The translations under genes were made by a program, and so were the position numbers. The notes under the pieces are model-generated. The model worked only from the letters and a program-made list of their open reading frames with translations, had not been told where the DNA came from and did no database searches. From the NCBI GenBank assembly GCA_023935145.1, contig CM043699.1, forward strand, positions 59,164,638 through 59,228,637: DNA of 64,000 nucleotides, given 5' to 3'. Positions 45,759 through 59,000 of this stretch are shown piece after piece (position 1 is the stretch's first letter; each line of letters opens with the position of its first letter). This DNA comes from Bretschneidera sinensis. Its lineage: Eukaryota; Streptophyta; Magnoliopsida; Brassicales; Akaniaceae.

Positions 45759-47048
45759 TGAAAAGAGTCATAAAATGCATCTTAACAGTACTTAATTGTT
45801 GGCATTTTAGGGTTGATCTAGGCTTTAATTACACTTTTATACCTTAATAACTCTAAAGTGATATTCTTGAATCATTAACTTATTTCGGTGCATTTTCAGG
45901 TACTTGGTGTTTAAAAGAGATGGAAAAACTATTATTTCTTGAAGCACTTAGATTCCATGCATATCAAGGTGAAGGAGTGGTTGCGGAAGGATAAAACGAA
46001 GAGAACCTCCACCAACCAATGAGAGCCGCGACCTGGACTAATGAGGGCCGCGACCTCTAGAAAGATTGCCCAAAAGAGTCGAGTCCACCTTCAGTGGGCG
46101 CCTAGGTGCCCAGAAGAGAGAGCCTAGGCGCCCAGAGCAAGCACCAGCCAAAGCCTAGGCCCCCAGAAGAGAGAGCCGCGACGCGCACACAAAAGTTTGT
46201 TTTCGAGTTATGACCTAATTAGGACTTTAATGATTGTTTAAACCCTAGAATATCCTTGGACCTCTTGTACTATAAATAGATTAAGAGTTTTAGAAAAGAT
46301 ATTCTTGGAAGTCTAAAAAACTCAAGATGGCTACCACACTCTCCTCCATCAAAGTGTTCAACCATGAACTTCATGGCGAACTAATCTCCAAGAAAGGCGA
46401 AGGGATGAATCCCTAGGTGTAGTTGTTCTTATTTTCCTTTATTGATTCAGTTGTAGTTGGGAATTATTGTCAAAACATTGTTATGTGTTACTCTTTTATC
46501 TAATTAAAGGATTTTCTCTTAATCCGATGATTGTATCTTTATCTTTGATATAAGTCTAGTCATGCTCTTATTATGTCAAGATTATTGGATGTGATTGAGT
46601 CCGGTAGATTTATCTTTTAGGCTTGTCCATTACTGCGATATTGTCGTTAAGATATATTGTCGTTTCTTGATAAACCTATAGGATAGGTCATGTGTGCTTG
46701 AATCGAAAGTAAGAGTAATTCATATCAATTACATTAGGGTATATATATGTGCTTGATTGAATATTTGCCGATTGCTTGTTTGGAATGTGAAACTTGCAAT
46801 CGAGATAAAAACAACTGAATTAAGATTAGAATAAGGCAACAAGCCTAGGGAGGATTCCCGGAACCTTGTTATTTCTTTATCATATATTTCAATCTATTTA
46901 CACAATCACTTCATCATTCATATCTTCTCACTTGATTGTTATCGTTCGTGTTAAGGTTTGCACTTTTCCTTTGTAGATCGCTTTTCCCTGTGGAATCGAC
47001 ACCCCAAAGCTATGCTACAACTACCGCGTTATACTTTAGGTGTAATCA
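45759..47048 (+). repeat. Element B 5' LTR
   Basis: The LTR is 1,290 bp. A TATA-like 'tactataaatag' lies at about 46,269-46,280. A GC-rich stretch near 46,080-46,190 repeats 'gcctaggcgcccagaagag'. Copy number of that repeat differs from the 3' LTR. Confidence 0.93.
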
Positions 47049-47053
47049 AATTT

Positions 47054-47071
47054 TGGCACCGTTGCCGGGGA
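47054..47071 (+). other. Element B primer-binding site (tRNA-Asp type)
   Basis: TGGCACCGTTGCCGGGGA differs at one base from TGGCGCCGTTGCCGGGGA, the complement of the plant tRNA-Asp 3' end. Confidence 0.9.
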
Positions 47072-47344
47072 AATGCGCTTACATACAAGGAAAATTGTCA
47101 ACTCTAAGACAATACGGCACTATTGTTCTTTTCTTTAAGTTTTTAATTTTCTACATTCTTTTATTTGTTCTATTTTATTTCCTTTTATCTCATTTGGTGT
47201 ATGCTTAGACCAAGAGATTCGCGAGGTATATTCATTAAAGGACTCGAAGTAGAGCTACTATTTTTTTTCACGTCTGTTAGTGAAACCTCGCCTAGATCAA
47301 ACCCTAGTGTACACCTAAACGAGAATTCAGAAAATTTTGTTAAC

Positions 47345-50300
47345 ATGGCTGAAAACCCTAATGAGAATGTTGCTAGGACACTTAAAGATTATTTACATCC
47401 TAGCCAAACAGCCACACCATCATGCATCATGCTTCCAGCCAACACTCGCCAACAAGACTTTAGAACAGAGATGATTCAATTACTCCCTACATTTCATGGC
47501 TTGGAAAACAAAAACCCATATGTACCCATTAGGGAGTTTGAGGAAGTAGTTGCGACTTTTCATAGTTAAGATGCAACTGATGATATCGTGAGACTCAAGT
47601 TTTTTCCTTTCTCCTTGAAGGATAAAGCTAAGAGTTGGTTATACTCGCTGAGACCACGATCTATTGGGTCATGGAATGAGATGACCCAGGTCTTCTTTAA
47701 TAAATACTTCCCTCAACATAAGACCAATGCTTTAAAAAGACAAATCTCCACCTTTTCACAAAAAGAGAATGATACTTTGTATCAGTCTTGGGAGAAATTT
47801 AAAGAGTTATTAAGTATGTGTCCACACCATGGGTATGAGAGTTGGCACTTAGTAGGCTACTTTAATGAGGGACTTACCTATAGAGAGCACCAATTCGTAG
47901 AGATGATGTGTAATGGTGAATTTTTGTAAAAAGATCCTGATAAGGCCATAGAGTACCTCAATGAGCTTGCTGAAAAAGCTCATACTTGGACTGGACCTAG
48001 TGCTACTGAAAGCACAAATAGGTCATGACCTATAGGAAACTCGAGTGGTGGTGGAATTTACCATCTTATGGAACAAGACAACCTGAAAGCTAAGGTCAAA
48101 ATGCTTACTAGGGAGTTAGATGCATTAAAAACTAAAGGCTCAAAATGAATACACGTAGTTAACCATGTCGAATCTTCGGAACCATGTTTTGTGTGTGGTG
48201 GGGTAGATCATCTTGCCCAATAATGTCCCACATTTGCTGAGATGAGAGGGATGTATGAGGAACAATGTAATGCCTTAGGCATGTACAAGAAGCCCTCATC
48301 ACCCTTCTCTAACACCTATAATCCGGGATGGTGAAATCACCCCAACTTCAGCTGGAAGTCTGAAAACCAGCAGCTTGCACAACCCCCTAGATCATACCTT
48401 GCACCATATCATGCACCCTCATCCTCTAGCAGTTCTTTAGAAGACACTTTACATGCTTTTATAGAGGCACAGGGTAAGATAAATCAGAGGTGTGAAGCGT
48501 TAATTATGCAGGTTGTTGAAGAGAACAAAGAGATAAGGAGCCAAATGACCAAACTGATGGGCTCCTTGAGTGTGAATGAGCGAGGGAAGTTTCTTTCTCA
48601 AACTCAGTCCACACGCCATGGTCTACACATGGCACAAACAAATCTAGAAAATGTAAATGCCATTGTGACAAGAAGTGGTAAGACATTACACATCCCAACA
48701 ACGAACAAATCCGAGGATGTGGAAAAGGGTCAAAGTAGTAGTGATGCTGAACTGCCCAAGGACCCTGAGGTTACCAAGAGCCCTGTTAAGGCACCATTCC
48801 CTCAAGCCTTAAAATCAAACAAGAAAAATCTGGACCTAAAAAATGAAATCCTAAAGAACTTGAGGCAAGTAAAACTTAACCTTCTTCTTTTGCATGTGAT
48901 TAAACAAGTTCCTACATATGCAAAAGTTCTCAAGGATTTGTGTACCATTAAGAGGAAGCACCATGTAAAGAAAACAACATTCCTAACTGAGCAAATTAGT
49001 GCTTTAATTAAGCAAAGGATTCCCCCCAAATACAAGGATCCTGGCTGTCCAACCATTGTGTGTAGCATTGGAAGTCATGAGGTTGGACAAGCCTTGCTAG
49101 ATTTAGGAGCTAGTGTAAACCTGATGCCATTTTCTATTTATTTACAGCTGGGTTTGGGAGAGATCAAACCAACCACTGTGGCATTGCAATTGGCTGATCG
49201 TTCAATCAAAGTACCTCGGGGTGTGGTAGAGGATGTTTTGATTCAAATTGATAAATTTTATTACCTTGTTGATTTCCTAGTCCTTGATACTACTTCCGCT
49301 GTTGACACTAACTCTAAAATTCCTTTAATTTTGGGTAGACATTTCCTTGCTACTACAAATGCTCTAATTAATTGCAGGAATGGACTCATGAAGCTATCCT
49401 ATGGAAACATGACCTTCGAGGTGAACATCTTCAATGTTGCAAAACAGCCCGAAGATGAGGACGAGAACCACCAATTATACATGATCGAGTAACTCATCGA
49501 TGATGAAGTTTCTATAGCTCATGATTTTGATCCTCTTGAATATTTTCTTGTTAATTCTGAGGTTGATTCTATTAATGATAAAACTGATATAATTGATATT
49601 TGTGTTATTTTTGATAAATCTCAAGATTATGGCACTCGAGCATGGCAACCAAAGTTTGAGGAGTTGCCCGAAAGAAACGAGAAATAAATCCCCTCAAGTG
49701 TGGAAGCACCTAAAGTCGAATTGAAGCCACTACCTAAGGGTATGAAGCATGTTTTCCTCGGTCTAGGTGATAATTTTCCTGTTATTATCTCATCTGAATT
49801 GTCCAAGTCGAAAGGTGAGAAATTAATTCGGACCTTAAATGCACATAAATCAGCCTTAGGTTGGAGCATGGCTGATTTAAAAGGAATTAATCCCCTGATC
49901 TGTTCTCATAAGATAAATTTGGATGAAGGGACTAATCCTCGTAGAGACCCTCAACGTAGGCTGAACCCCACTATGAAAGAAGTAGTAAAGAATGAAGTGT
50001 TAAAACTATTAGATGCTAGAATTATATATCTTATAGCTAATAGTAAATAGGTAAGCCCTACACAAGTCGTTCCTAAAAAGTCTGGAGTCACTATGGTAAA
50101 GAATGACCTAGGAGAGTTAGTCCCTACAAAACTTGTGACCGGCTAACGCATGTGCATTGATTATAGAAAATTAAACGATGCCACCCGGAAAGACCACTTC
50201 CCACTCCCTTTTATCGATCAAATTCTTGAGCGTGTAGCTGGTCATCCTTTTTACTGTTTCTTAGATGGTTATTCTGGTTATTATCAAATTGAAATTGCAT

Positions 50301-52614
50301 TAGAAGACCAGGATAAAACCACCTTCACCTGTCCTTTTGGTACTTATGCCTTTCGTAGAATGCCATTTGGATTGTGTAATTCCCCTGCCACTTTTCAACG
50401 TTGCATGATGAGCATTTTTAGTGATATTATTGAAAATTGCATGGAGGTTTTTATGGATGACCTAACTGTTTTTGGATCTTCATTTGATGCATGTTTAATG
50501 AATTTAGAAAGAGTGCTGATTTGTTGTGAGGAGAAGGAATTAGTCTTAAACTGGGAAAAATGCCATTTCATGGTACCATCCGGTATCGTCTTAGGGCATA
50601 ATGTTTCTTCTAAGGGGATAGAGGTTGATTAATCTAAGATTGAATTAATCTCTAAATTGCCCACACCTAAGACAGTAAAAGATGTAAGATCTTTCCTTGG
50701 TCATGCTAATTTTTATAGGAGGTTCATACAAAACTTTTCCAACATATCTAGACCACTATGTGCTCTCCTAGTTAAAGATATTCCTTTTGAGTGGACTCAA
50801 GCTTGTCAAGAGGCTTTTAAAACGCTGATTGGCAAGCTTACTTCAGCACCTATAGTGCAGTCATCTGATTGGAATTTACCTTTTGAAATTATGTGTGATG
50901 CTAGTGACTATGTTGTAGGTGCTATTCTTAGACAGCGAAGAGAGAGAAACCTTTTGTCATCTACTATGCTAGTAAAACTTTAAATAGTGCTCAAATGAAC
51001 TACTCCACCACTGAAAAAGAATTACTTGCTGTAGTATTTGTTGTGGACAAATTTCGTGCTTATTTAATTGGTTCTCCTATTCTTATCTTCATAGATCATG
51101 CAGCCCTCAAGTAACTTTTTACAAAGAAGGATGCCAAAGCATGACTAATACGGTGGATCCTACTCCTACAAGAATTTGACATCACCATCAAAGACAAGAA
51201 AGGAGTAGAGAATGTACTGACAGACCATCTCTCAAGGCTAACATTTGAGGACACCTCTGACGACATGGTAATCAAGGATGATTTTCCGGATGAGCAATTA
51301 CTCTCTGTTACTTCTTTACCATGGTTTGCTCATATCGTGAATTATTTGGATACCGGTGAGATACCAATGGATTGGAGCGCTCAAGACAAGAGGAAATTCT
51401 TGAATGAGGTACATAATTTTTATTGGGATGACCCCTGTCTTTTCAAGTACTGCGCTGACCAAATTTTAAGGCGTTGCATCCCTAATGAAGAGATTGCCAG
51501 CGTCTTGGAATTTTGTCACTCCCAAGCTTGTGGAGGCCACTTTTCAATGAAAAAAACCGCTGCAAAAATTTTGCAGTGTGGATTTTATTGGCCTACCTTG
51601 TTTAAAGATGCAAACATCTGTTATTGCTCATGTGAAAAGTGTCAGAAGTTAGGGGCTGTGTCTTGTCATAATATGATGCCCTTAAACCCAATTTTAGTGA
51701 TTGAAATCTTTGATTGTTAGGGCATTGATTTCATGGGACCATTTCCTCCTTCCTTCAGATACCAATATATCATCGTGGCAATAGATTATGTATCAAAGTG
51801 GGTAGAGGCAGCAGCTTGCCGAAGCAATGACAATAGAACGGTAATTAAATTTCTCAAAGAAAATGTGTTATCTTGATTTGGTACACCACGTGCTATAATT
51901 ACTTATTGAGGTACACATTTTTGCAACCGTTATTTTGAAGCTTTGATGAGAAAATATGGGGTGTTACATAAAATTTCTACAGCGTACCATCCTTAGACTA
52001 GTGGACAAGTAGAACTTGCTAATAGGGAAATTAATCATATTTTAAAAAAAATGGTTAACCCGGATCGCAAGGATTGGTCTTTGAGACTAGTTGATGCGCT
52101 TTGGGCTTACCGTACAGCTTTCAAAACTCCCTTAGGTATGTCACCTTATAGGCTTGTTTTTGGAAAGCCTTGCCACTTACCTGTAGAGCTCGAGCATCGA
52201 GCTTATTGAGCCATCAAGTCTTTCAATTTTGACATAGGAGAAGCGGGTAAGCTTAGGAAATATCAGTTGACCGAGTTAGAGGAGTTAAAAAATGATGCTT
52301 ATGAGAACTCTAGAATCTATAAGGCTAAGGTGAAAGTGTTTCATGATAAAAATATTTTGAGGAAAACATTTAAGCCCAATGATCAGGTGTTCTTATACGA
52401 TTCTAGACTTCATAAGCATCCAAGAAAACTTCGGTCGAGGTGGACCGGTCCTTTTATAGTGAAAAATGTTTTTGCAAATGGGGCGGTAGAAATTGAGGAT
52501 ACAAGAGATGGTCGGATTTTTAAAGTAAATGGTCAACGCCTTAAGATTTTAATTGATAGGCAAGATCCGGAAGTGAAAGACATTCCGCTTATGGATCCGA
52601 TCTATTCACCTTGA
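47345..52614 (+). pseudogene. Element B gag-pol (Athila type)
   Basis: Gag starts at ATG 47,345 (MAENPNENVARTLKDYLHP). The gag domain is at 47,588-47,929 (PRSIGSWNEMTQVFFNKYF) and a knuckle lies near 48,185-48,230 (CFVCGGVDHLAQ, then a stop in place of the residue before the last Cys). Then follow VTRSGKTL (48,665), a long intact stretch 48,506-49,492 with protease LLDLGASVNLMPF, RT at 50,150-50,632 with MCIDYRKLN and FMDD (near 50,449-50,460), RNase H (IMCDASDY, 50,890), an integrase HHCC region at 51,265-51,720, a degraded core (51,720-52,200) that keeps a [13 protein letters not shown] block, and a C-terminal domain at 52,267-52,614. At least ten stops (for example 47,567-47,569 and 50,630-50,632) are mostly explained by single transitions. 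Confidence 0.9.
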
Positions 52615-53369
52615 CCACACCACACAAGTATTTTTTTACTTTTATTTTATTTTGTTTTGTTTGTTTTATTTTTAATTAAGTTTATCTTTAGTTTAATTTT
52701 TAGCTTTTAGTTTCATTTAATCTAATTTTTATTTTAAGGTTATTCTTACTAACTTTATTTTATATGTTTTTCTGTTTTTTTTAGTGAACAAACGAGTTTT
52801 TCCTATTAGAACTAAATTGGGCCCCGCCTAGGCCCAATATGCGTTATGCCTCGCCCCACAACACCAGGCCATCCTGCACCAGCCCGCTCTTCGGCCCAGC
52901 ACTGTGCGCGCTGCAACACATAGAAATCCCACACACACACCTCAGCCCAAGTCATGGTGCGCCCTCAGCCAAGCCGGGGCTTCACCTGTCCCTGCACACA
53001 AAATAAAACCCAATTCTGCACTTATCATCTTCATTTCTCCCTCATGAAAATAGCAACTCACTTCTCTCTCCCTCATCCTCTCTCCAAACCCTCACTTACC
53101 CACTCACTCTTACTTAAAATTTCTTGATTCTAACATCATTTCTTGTAGGATTTTGCACTAATATTGTAGATTTTGTTGGAAATTTCTCCAAAAAGCTTGG
53201 TACTAAGAAGATTTTGGGGTCATCAAGAAAACTTCAAGTTGGTGGGTACTCTTTCTTCTCTCCAACTTTTGGCATCAAGTAAGACCAATTTCTCCTCTTT
53301 ATTGTTCATTTGTGCTATTTGGGTGGTTGATTTTGTAGTGGTACTATTGTTCTATATATTTGATTCAAA

Positions 53370-54482
53370 TGGCCCTTAAGACTAAGAGACCAAGGGGGAA
53401 ACAAGCAAAAGAGTATGATGAGGGCAAATTTGTTAGTTTTGAGGCTAGTGAGAGATATGTTAGGATGATGCACACTAGAAAACCCATTCCTGAGAGAGGA
53501 TTCAATATGACAAAGAGAGTAAACCCCACCTTGTTTAGAATGATTATTGATAGGCATTGGGCTACATTTGCTAGCCAACCATCTCATTCCCTCACAAATG
53601 TGGTTAGAGAAATCTATGTTAATGCAAAAGAACATAGGAATGGTAAGGTGAGAGTGAGGAAAAATAGTTTCTTTTAGAAGCACATCTATCAACAGATTCT
53701 ATGGGCTCCTTGACATAGAAAACAGTGAGTATAGTGCATATGCATCTAATATTAATTATGAAGAGATTTGCAATACTCTCTGTACTCCAGGCACTACATG
53801 GAAAATGATGGGAGATACCCCTGTAACCTTGCCCGGTACTTCTCTTACTGTAAATGCTAGAGCTTGGCAATATTTTGTATGTCATAGACTGATGCCTGCC
53901 ACGCATTATAGTGATCTTACTGTTGAGAAAACTGTGTTGATTTATGCCATTTTGATTGGTATCATATTCAATTCTATCATACACACCGTGCAACAAAAGC
54001 TTGGATTGTACTTCCCTTCCTTAATTACCCAATTATGCATCCAAGTCGGAGTCCAGTACAATCCTGATGAGGAAGCCCAGCAACCTAAAAAACCCATCGA
54101 TGATAGCATGCTTAATCTGATTAAAGCCTCAAGGCCACTAGTTCTGGGAGAGAGAGCAGTAATTGGACTCCCTCCTCCCCCTAGGCATGTCACTGTTGCA
54201 AAGCGCTTTGAGCGTTCAGAGATTCGTTTTGACGAGCATAAGAAATTCTTGCATGATAGATTTGATCGTCAATAACACTTCTTGGCTAGGCAAGCTGATT
54301 ATCAAGCGGGGATGTACTCTTCTTTTGGTCAAATGTACCAACACCTTGCCTCCGCTACTGGTTGTAACATAGATCACTTTCCCACTTTGCCACCCTATCC
54401 AGGTTCATATTTTGATCTAACTCCTAAGGCAGGTGAAGAGAATGAAGAGAATGAAGAAGAGGATGATGACATAGAGGATTAG
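53370..54482 (+). pseudogene. Element B env-position ORF (Athila second ORF)
   Basis: It begins at ATG 53,370 (MALKTKRPRGKQAKEYDEGK). Further along are SERYVRMMHTRKPIPERGF and WATFASQPSHSLTNVVREIY, motifs I associate with the plant-transposon protein domain often annotated after Athila pol. A frameshift near 53,675 moves the reading to the frame that is open at 53,805-54,275, with LPGTSLTVNARAWQYFVCHR and a hydrophobic stretch (AILIGIIFNSII). A TAA near 54,273 is followed by an in-frame acidic tail ending at 54,482. Its function is unknown; it has been discussed as env-like because of position. No signal peptide or clear envelope features are visible. Confidence 0.7.
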
Positions 54483-56191
54483 TTTTGGGGGTTATATCTT
54501 GTTTGTTTCCTTTTATTTTATTTATTATCGGATGACTGTACTAACATTTTTTTTCTCTTTTCTTTTTTTTATTTTATTTTTTGTACTTTCTTTTCATTTT
54601 TAGCTATTTCTTTCCATTTCATATGTTAACCTAACATACGGTGGGAATCTTAATAGTACACCGCAGTTGCTTTCTTTTTGTTGTGTTATTCTATGTTGTA
54701 TATCAAAATTTCGGCAAGAAGACTAGCCTGTAGTTTACATAATGGTGCACAATTTTCAGCTTGTGTGCACTTTTGCTTACAAAGGGAGTTTCCTTTCCTT
54801 TATCTTTAACATTAAGAACAATGCAATTTTTAAGTTGGGGGTGGAGGAAACGTATTTCTTTCCATTGAACTGCTTGGTGTTACTTTCCCTTTTTTTTATT
54901 TGTTTTTAGCATGCTTTGTGTTAACCTTAGAGTTAATTCACATGTCAATGATATGAACTTAATTGAGATACATATAGCATTTAGAAGAAGTTAAATCTTG
55001 CTTCGGTTTGAGAATAATTTAAGTGTCAATCTTCATTTGGTTTGAGACTCTAGTTTGCGGTAAGATTGTATGATTAGTCTAAAACATTTAGAGAAGTTTT
55101 ATGTGTGATTGTTTGTGAATACTTTGTGGTCTCGACAAGCTCTAGAACTTATTTGATAATCACTTGAGGTGAATTCCTAGAATGCACATTACTTAGGATA
55201 TGATATAGGCCATTTTTGAACTGTTTGAGCCTTCCAAATCTACCATTGCTACATTTATTGCTAGTCACCTATTTGAGCCTTGTTTCTTTTGATAACCCAT
55301 TCACTTACCATTATGAGCCTAAAAATATTTTATCCTTACCCTTCTTTTAAAAGAACTTAGTCATACACATTTGTTGCGAGGCACTTGAGAGGAGTAAGGA
55401 TGGAAATATGAAAAAAAAGTATTACTACCATAACCCAAGTACATTAAAGGAGATAAGTTGGGGGTTGTGGAAAAGAAAAGAAAAAGAAAAGAATGAAAAA
55501 GAAGGTGAATGGTCTTATGCCAAAATAGAAAGGAAAAGAAAAGAAAAAAAGAGAAGAAAAAGAGAAGTGAAGTATGGCAAAGAACGAAGAAAAGAAAATA
55601 AAAGTGGTGACTTATCGAGAGATATGCTCTTATAAAAAAATGGTTGAAAGAGTGAGGTGTTGAAGTAAAGTTATCCGGTGCTTAAAAGTGGTTGTGTTTA
55701 AAGCTAAGAGATTGAGTTCTTTTACTTGCAAATCCTTCCTGTTCTTCCTTAACCTTTACCTTAGCCTAACGTTACAAGCTTATTGAAGACCTATTGATCC
55801 AATGTAGTATGATTTTTCTACAATAGTGGAGAGTGATTTGAAAAATAAGCCTATGGAGCTTAATTTGTGATTGATGTCATGCAATTTATTATGTTTTTAG
55901 AGGCCAAGACTTGTATTCATGAATGTTATGCATAAAATCATCCGGGTGTTCGGATTAATGGATTGTGGTAAGATGGATGTTAAGAGTCGATAAAAATTTT
56001 AAGATTGATGTTTGGATTAATTTTGGACTTAAGTGACATTTGATGATTCTATTTACAATTTCTGAGACAAAAAGTGAATTGCTCTTAGTTTAACGCTAGC
56101 ATTGCTTTACTTTGTTTTGATTGCTACCATAGAATTCATCTCTTGTTTTCGCTTGAATTGCTAGGGACTAGCATAAGCTAGTTGGAGGTTG
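54483..56191 (+). other. Element B 3' non-coding region
   Basis: No gene is seen. The region matches element A 15,320-16,796. A purine-rich stretch (55,465-55,600) gives a lysine/arginine/glutamate-rich ORF that is low complexity. The polypurine tract GCTAGTTGGAGGTTG ends it. Confidence 0.8.
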
Positions 56192-57526
56192 TGAAGAGAG
56201 TCATAAAATGCATCTTAACAGTACTTAATTGTTGGCATTTTATGGTTGATCTAGGGTTTAATTACACTTTTATACCTTAATAACTCTAAAGTGATATTCT
56301 TGAATCATTAACTTATTTTGGTGCATTTTCAGGTACTTGGTGTTTAAAAGAGATGAAAAAACTATCATTGCTTGAAGCACTAAGATTCCATGCATATCAA
56401 GGTAAAGGAGTGGTTGTGAAAGGATAAAATGAAGAGAACCTCCACCAACCAATGAGAGCCGCGACCTCTAGAAAGATTGCTCAAAAGAGCCAAGTCCACC
56501 TTCAGTGGGCGCCTAAGAGCCCAGAAGAGAGAGCCTAGGAGCCGAAAGCAAGCACCAGCCAAAGCCTAGGCGCCTAGAAGAGAGAGCTACGGTGCCTAGG
56601 GCCTTCAAATAACCAAGACCATCCAAAGCCTAGGCGCCCAGAAGAGAGAGCCGCGACGCGCACACAAAAATTTGTTTCCGAGTTATGACCTAATTAGGAC
56701 TTTAATGATTGTTTAAACCCTAGAATATCCTTGGACCTCTTGTACTATAAATAAATCACTTAGGGTTTTAGAAAAGATATCCTTGGAAGTCTAAAAAACT
56801 CAAGAAGGCTACCACACTCTCCTCCATCAAAGTGTTCAACCATGAACTTCATGGCGAACTAATCTCCAAGTAAGGCGAATGGATGAATCCCTAGGTGTAG
56901 TTGTTCTTATTTTCCTTTATTGATTCAGTTGAAGTTGGGAATTATTGTCAAAACATTGTTATGTGTTACTCTTTTATCTAATTAAAGGATTTTCTCTTAA
57001 TCCGGTGATTGTATCTTTATCTTTGATATAAGTCTAGTCATGCTCTTATTATGTCAAGATTATTGGATGTGATTGAGTCCAGTAGATTTATCTTTTAGGT
57101 TTGTCCATTACTGCGATATTCTCGTTAAGATATATTGTCGTTTCTTGATAAACCTATAGGATAGGTCGTGTGTACTTGAATCGAAAGTAAGAGTAATTCA
57201 TATCAATTACATTAGGGTATATATATGTGCTTGATTGAATATTTGCCGATTGCTTGTTTGGGATGTGAAACTTGTAATCGAGGTAAAAACAACTGAATTA
57301 AGATTGGAATAAGGCAACAAACCTAGGGAGGATTCCCAAAACCTTGTTGTTTCTTTATCATATATTTCAGTCTATTTACACAATTACTTCATCATTCATA
57401 TCTTCTCACTTGATTGTTATCGTTCGTGTTAAGGTTTGCACTTTTCCTTTGTAGATCACTTTTCCCTATGGAATCGACACCCCAAAGCTATGCTACAACT
57501 ACCGCGTTATACTTTGGGCGTAATCA
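56192..57526 (+). repeat. Element B 3' LTR
   Basis: The LTR is 1,335 bp and collinear with the 5' LTR. It lacks a block of about 22 bp near 56,460 and has an extra block of about 75 bp near 56,580-56,650 (a third 'gcctaggcgcccagaagag' copy). It is followed by GTACG and the minisatellite. Confidence 0.93.
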
Positions 57527-57531
57527 GTACG

Positions 57532-58132
57532 CATGATAGTGTGCGCATAACAGGTTGGTTAGTCTATAAGCGTGCTAGTCTTGGTCGACTGGTCTCGTAT
57601 TGCTGGACTCGATTAGTTCTGGTCTCAACGGTGCTAGTCTTAGTCAGTTGGTGTCAGTCGATGCTAGTGTCGGTCGGTTGGTTTCAAGCAGTGCTAGTCT
57701 CGACCGATGTGCATAGTCTCGGTCGTGTGTGTGGTCTTGATCGTGTGCGTAGTCTTGACCATGTGCATGGTCTCGGCTGTGTGCATGGTCTCGGTCGTGT
57801 GTGTGGTTTCGGCACTATACGCGCATCTCAGCATTGTGGTCTCGGCACCTTGCACACCTTGGCATTATGGTCTCGTCACAAGGTAGATGAGATACATGGG
57901 GTCATAGCCTAGGTGTCTCGGCTTATGAGAATGAGACAAAGAGGATGAGAAGTTAAGGGTCTCGCTTTTGAGGATGAAGTGAAGAGGATGAGACGTTCTC
58001 GGCCACGAGGAATCGTAGCGAGGTGATAAATACAAAGAGTGACAAGGAGTGGCTGAGAAAATGAGTGTCGATTTTTTGGTCTCGGTCATTTGTAGGATCA
58101 TAGTGAGGTAGCCAAGACAAGAAGTGGCTGAG
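57532..58132. repeat. Tat2 3' region, right segment: 20-bp array end and 18-bp array
   Basis: The first 25 bp continue the GTGTGCGCATAACAGG minisatellite. From about 57,590 'gtgctagtctcggtcg' units appear, and at 57,690-57,800 five or more units of GTGTGCATGGTCTCGGTC. The remainder (57,900-58,132) is purine-rich with repeated 'gaggatgag' words. There is no credible gene; the ORFs here are repeat-derived. It ends at the left border of element E. Confidence 0.7.
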
Positions 58133-58803
58133 TGTCACTGTCCTAGCATTTTCCCTTAAAGGTGTAGGTCCATGTGGCACTTGTCTTGGTCCCCCCTAAG
58201 CAAGTAAGCCTAGCTCACTTGAGTAGCTTTAAGGCTTGCACACTTTGCAAGCAAAAAGGAACACATTAGCCACAAAATGATATCATATAACAATATAAGG
58301 ATCACACAACAATGAATATGGACAAGGTGTAATTACCACTTAGCAAGCAACAAGCGGCATGCCCAGGGGCGCACACCCAGTTCAAGCAACACAAACCACA
58401 CACTGGCATGCCCCGAGGCACTCGTGTAGATCACCAAGCACATACTAGCCAAAATAGGAAATAACACATAACCAACTCTAGGCATATGGATGTATAAAGC
58501 TTCATTAATATAAGCATCTTACAACCATGCTGTTGGGGCAAGAGGGCACCACCAAGTAACTAGTAGGACAACATAATCACGACCAGTGAGCAACTAACTT
58601 ACCCCTCCTAAAGAATCTTAAGTCATTTGGGGCTCGAGCAGGAGGAAACATTACGTATGCTTGAGCTATCATACTTCTGAAGTACAAAATAAAAGAAAAT
58701 TACAAAATTACAAAATTTCCATTAAGCACCAGTATTACAAAGAGGCATGGGATGTTCGACCATGGGCATGGTACAAGGCCCTGGATAAGAACGAACCGTG
58801 ACA
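58133..58803 (-). repeat. Element E 3' LTR
   Basis: The LTR is 671 bp; on the minus strand it starts TGTCACGGTTCG and ends GGACAGTGACA. It shares 'gtgccctcttgccccaaca' (plus strand near 58,533-58,551, complement) and 'agctcaagcat' blocks with the element D LTR. Confidence 0.88.
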
Positions 58804-58814
58804 TTGTCCCCCAC

Positions 58815-59000
58815 TTAATTTGTCGACGTCTTCGTTGATCTGCTTACTAGGAATTGTTCAATCTTCTGCTTAAATGGTTGTAGGGCGATTGCTTTCTCCC
58901 AACTAGTTTTTTCTTTACCTTGGTTCTTCCATTTCACTAGATATTCTTTCCTTCTTCCACTATGTGTCTTCAGAACTCGATCAGCTAGGATCCCCTCCAC
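58815..59000 (-). pseudogene. Element E chromodomain at the end of pol
   Basis: It reads EGILADRVLKTHSGRRKEYL then VKWKNQGKEKTSWEKA, with the aromatic and acidic positions of a chromodomain (Y-L-V-K-W, then W-E), directly after integrase and in the same frame as upstream pol. In chromoviruses this domain is thought to target integration to marked chromatin. It ends at the TAA next to the polypurine tract. Confidence 0.8.

Larger units (their letters stand above)
45759..57526 (+). mobile_element. Element B: Athila-lineage element with env-position ORF
   Basis: It has LTRs at 45,759-47,048 and 56,192-57,526 (TGAARAGAGTCATAAAATGC start, TAATCA end) and is flanked by GTACG (45,754-45,758 and 57,527-57,531). 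A tRNA-Asp primer site, a gag-pol reading, a second ORF region and a long 3' non-coding region follow in Athila order. It is a sister family to element A by LTR start, leader, pol and 3' region. A hand count of about 12 differences in the first 245 LTR bases suggests B is younger than A, but this is rough. Stops make it non-autonomous now. Confidence 0.93.

Noticed and set aside
55408..55635. Lysine/arginine/glutamate-rich ORF in element B
   Set aside because: It is a purine-rich low-complexity stretch in the 3' non-coding region; element A has the same region without an open frame.
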